Below are positions 62,868 through 64,000 of a stretch of 64,000 bases of DNA, piece by piece. The DNA lies in assembly GCF_022568795.1 (NCBI RefSeq), contig NZ_JAKZHU010000001.1:186001-250000 (forward strand), given 5' to 3'. A program made the position numbers and the translations under genes. Each line of letters opens with the position of its first letter. Position 1 is the stretch's first letter. A model generated the notes under the pieces. That model was given only the letters and a program-made list of their open reading frames with translations, did not search any database and was not told the DNA's origin. The DNA comes from Arsenicicoccus dermatophilus (GTDB lineage Bacteria; Actinomycetota; Actinomycetes; Actinomycetales; Dermatophilaceae).

Positions 62868-63536
62868 ATGCTCTACCGGATCGTCCACTCCGTCCTGAAG
62901 CCCCTGTCGTTCGCGATCTACCGCCCGACCGTCGAGGGCATCGAGCACGTCCCCACGGCCGGTCCGGTGATCATCGCGAGCAACCACCTGTCGTTCATCG
63001 ACAGCGTGGTGATCCCGCTGGCGTCGCCGCGGCAGGTGGGCTTCCTCGCCAAGGCGGAGTACTTCACCGGCACGAGCCTGAGCGGCCGGCTGCGCAAGGA
63101 GTTCTTCGAGGCCGTCGGCGCGATCCCCGTCGACCGGGACTCGCCGCGCGCGGCGCAGGACTCGCTGGCCGCGCAGCTCGCCGTCCTGCGCGCGGGCGGG
63201 GCCACCGGCATCTATCCCGAGGGCACCCGCTCGCGCGACGGGCGGCTGTATGCCGGGCGCACCGGGGTCGCCTGGCTGGCCCTGGAGGCGCAGTGCCCGA
63301 TCATGCCGGTCGGGCTGCTCGGCACCCAGGACATCCAGCCCGTCGGTGCGCGCTTCCCCCGTCTGGCCGACGTGACCGTGCGGTTCGGCGAGCCCGTCCA
63401 GGTGGCCGGCCGCTTCGACGGGGTGCCCGCGGCCAAGGCCCGCCGCCAGATCACCGACGAGGTGATGGCGGCGATCCGTGCGCTGACCGGCCAGGAGCTC
63501 GCCGGGGTGGTCAACGACCGCTCGGCATCCGCCTGA
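62868..63536 (+). CDS. 1-acylglycerol-3-phosphate O-acyltransferase (PlsC family)
   Basis: Acylates lysophosphatidate to phosphatidate in phospholipid synthesis at the membrane. 222 residues. The PlsC motifs are ASNHLSFIDSVVIP (NHxxxxD-like: catalytic His and Asp), IPVDRDSPRAAQ and IYPEGTRSRDGRLYAGRTG (EGTR). ATG 62868 has GAGGT 5 bases upstream. No long N-terminal helix, which is common for actinobacterial members. Starts 61 bases after dnaX and might be cotranscribed. Confidence 0.92.
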   Translation: MLYRIVHSVLKPLSFAIYRPTVEGIEHVPTAGPVIIASNHLSFIDSVVIPLASPRQVGFLAKAEYFTGTSLSGRLRKEFFEAVGAIPVDRDSPRAAQDSLAAQLAVLRAGGATGIYPEGTRSRDGRLYAGRTGVAWLALEAQCPIMPVGLLGTQDIQPVGARFPRLADVTVRFGEPVQVAGRFDGVPAAKARRQITDEVMAAIRALTGQELAGVVNDRSASA

Positions 63537-63636
63537 CCGCTCACGCTCCTGCCCGGCCTGTCGGAGCCCAGGCCCGCCGCGCACGCCGCGCGTGCCTGGA
63601 CCCCGGTCGTGCGGAGCCAGGCTGCCGGCCCCGGGG

Positions 63637-64000
63637 TCAGCGGTCGGCGTTGACCTCGTCGCGCCAGCGCACCCATGCCTCGACGTGACTCAGGTCGTGG
63701 TCGGGGCCGCTGACGCCCATCGTGAAGGCCGTCGCGCCGAGGTCCAGCAGCGGGCGCCCCTCCTCCTCCGGGGCCAGCGGCTCACGTCCGTCGCGGCCGC
63801 GACCACCCACCCCGCAGGAGATCTCGATCTCCTGCGGGTCGCGGCCGACGGTCGTGCAGTGCTGGTGCAGCACCTCGATCTTGTGGGCGAGCTCCTCGCC
63901 GGCCGTGAACGAGTGCCAGACCTGGGCGTGCTCGGCCACGATGCGCAGGGTCTTGCGCTCGCCGCCCCCGCCGACGAGCACCGGGATCGGGTCCTGGACG
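63637..64000 (-). CDS. Luciferase-like (LLM) F420-dependent oxidoreductase, C-terminal part
   Basis: The gene runs off the right edge; only the last about 120 residues are present, from VQDPIPVLVGGGGERKTLRIVAEHAQVWHSF to the stop at 63637. The VLVGGGGERKTLRIVAEHAD-type segment is typical of F420-dependent luciferase-like monooxygenase-family oxidoreductases. It lies near fbiC, which makes the F420 precursor, supporting F420 rather than FMN. Substrate unknown. Confidence 0.83.
   Translation of the reverse strand, partial: VQDPIPVLVGGGGERKTLRIVAEHAQVWHSFTAGEELAHKIEVLHQHCTTVGRDPQEIEISCGVGGRGRDGREPLAPEEEGRPLLDLGATAFTMGVSGPDHDLSHVEAWVRWRDEVNADR

Overview
The window is high-GC bacterial chromosome from an actinomycete. 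The supporting genes are a full-length FbiC (both halves of the F420 chromophore synthase), a flavin/F420-type luciferase-like oxidoreductase, a GTP-type PEP carboxykinase, an LCP (LytR-CpsA-Psr) wall-polymer ligase, an actinobacterial small SRP RNA next to dnaX, and a Ku/ligase end-joining set. The gene mix resembles Intrasporangiaceae-like Micrococcales; this placement is an inference. There is no plasmid, prophage or CRISPR signal. Most genes look like core chromosome.

Layout. 0-9.7 kb: end of a tRNA, cspA, an LCP gene (frameshifted), tRNA-Ser(GCU), an ACAD11-like acyl-CoA dehydrogenase, a cupin, an OmpR-type two-component system, a permuted-papain hydrolase and pckG. 9.8-25.6 kb: a surface-polysaccharide region with a WecG/TagA-type transferase, a WcbI protein, a polyprenyl-phosphate sugar transferase, a flippase, an IS3 remnant, a chain-length regulator and polymerase on the opposite strand, then a tightly coupled run of acetyltransferase, two glycosyltransferases, gmd and fucose synthase, a two-module alpha/beta hydrolase and a YdcF protein. 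25.7-28.8 kb: a DUF1800/DUF1501 pair. 29-34.4 kb: transporter, lipoprotein esterase, then nei and Ku divergent from a separate ligase and a separate primase-polymerase. 34.5-37.8 kb: efeUOB iron uptake behind two IdeR/DtxR-like boxes. 38-43.6 kb: threonine aldolase, LysE exporter with divergent ArgP, a HAD phosphatase and an APC permease. 43.9-46.6 kb: an ECF cobalt/nickel transporter. 46.6-49.2 kb: PH-domain membrane protein, upp, tadA, tRNA-Ser(CGA). 49.5-54.4 kb: two secreted subtilases flanking an enoyl-CoA hydratase. 54.5-64 kb: a DGLHR-motif protein, a HerA-like ATPase, tRNA-Ser(GGA), fbiC, SRP RNA, dnaX, an acyltransferase and the end of a luciferase-like oxidoreductase.

How the genes work together. 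The polysaccharide region holds a near-complete Wzx/Wzy-type assembly line: GDP-fucose synthesis (gmd, fucose synthase), a priming transferase, glycosyltransferases, an acetyltransferase, flippase, polymerase and chain-length protein. The LCP ligase and WecG-type enzyme are consistent with attaching or making wall-linked glycopolymers. FbiC and the terminal luciferase-like enzyme suggest F420 use. EfeUOB behind IdeR-like boxes suggests iron control.

Two cross-cutting points matter to a reader. First, five conserved genes (LCP, ligD-polymerase, lysE, the second subtilase and dnaX) are each broken by a single-base length change in a G or C run. Since dnaX is essential, many or all of these are probably base-calling errors rather than true pseudogenes. 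Second, the first subtilase carries what looks like a redox-dead thioredoxin-fold domain between its propeptide and its Pro/Thr-rich linker, the most unusual protein architecture I see here.
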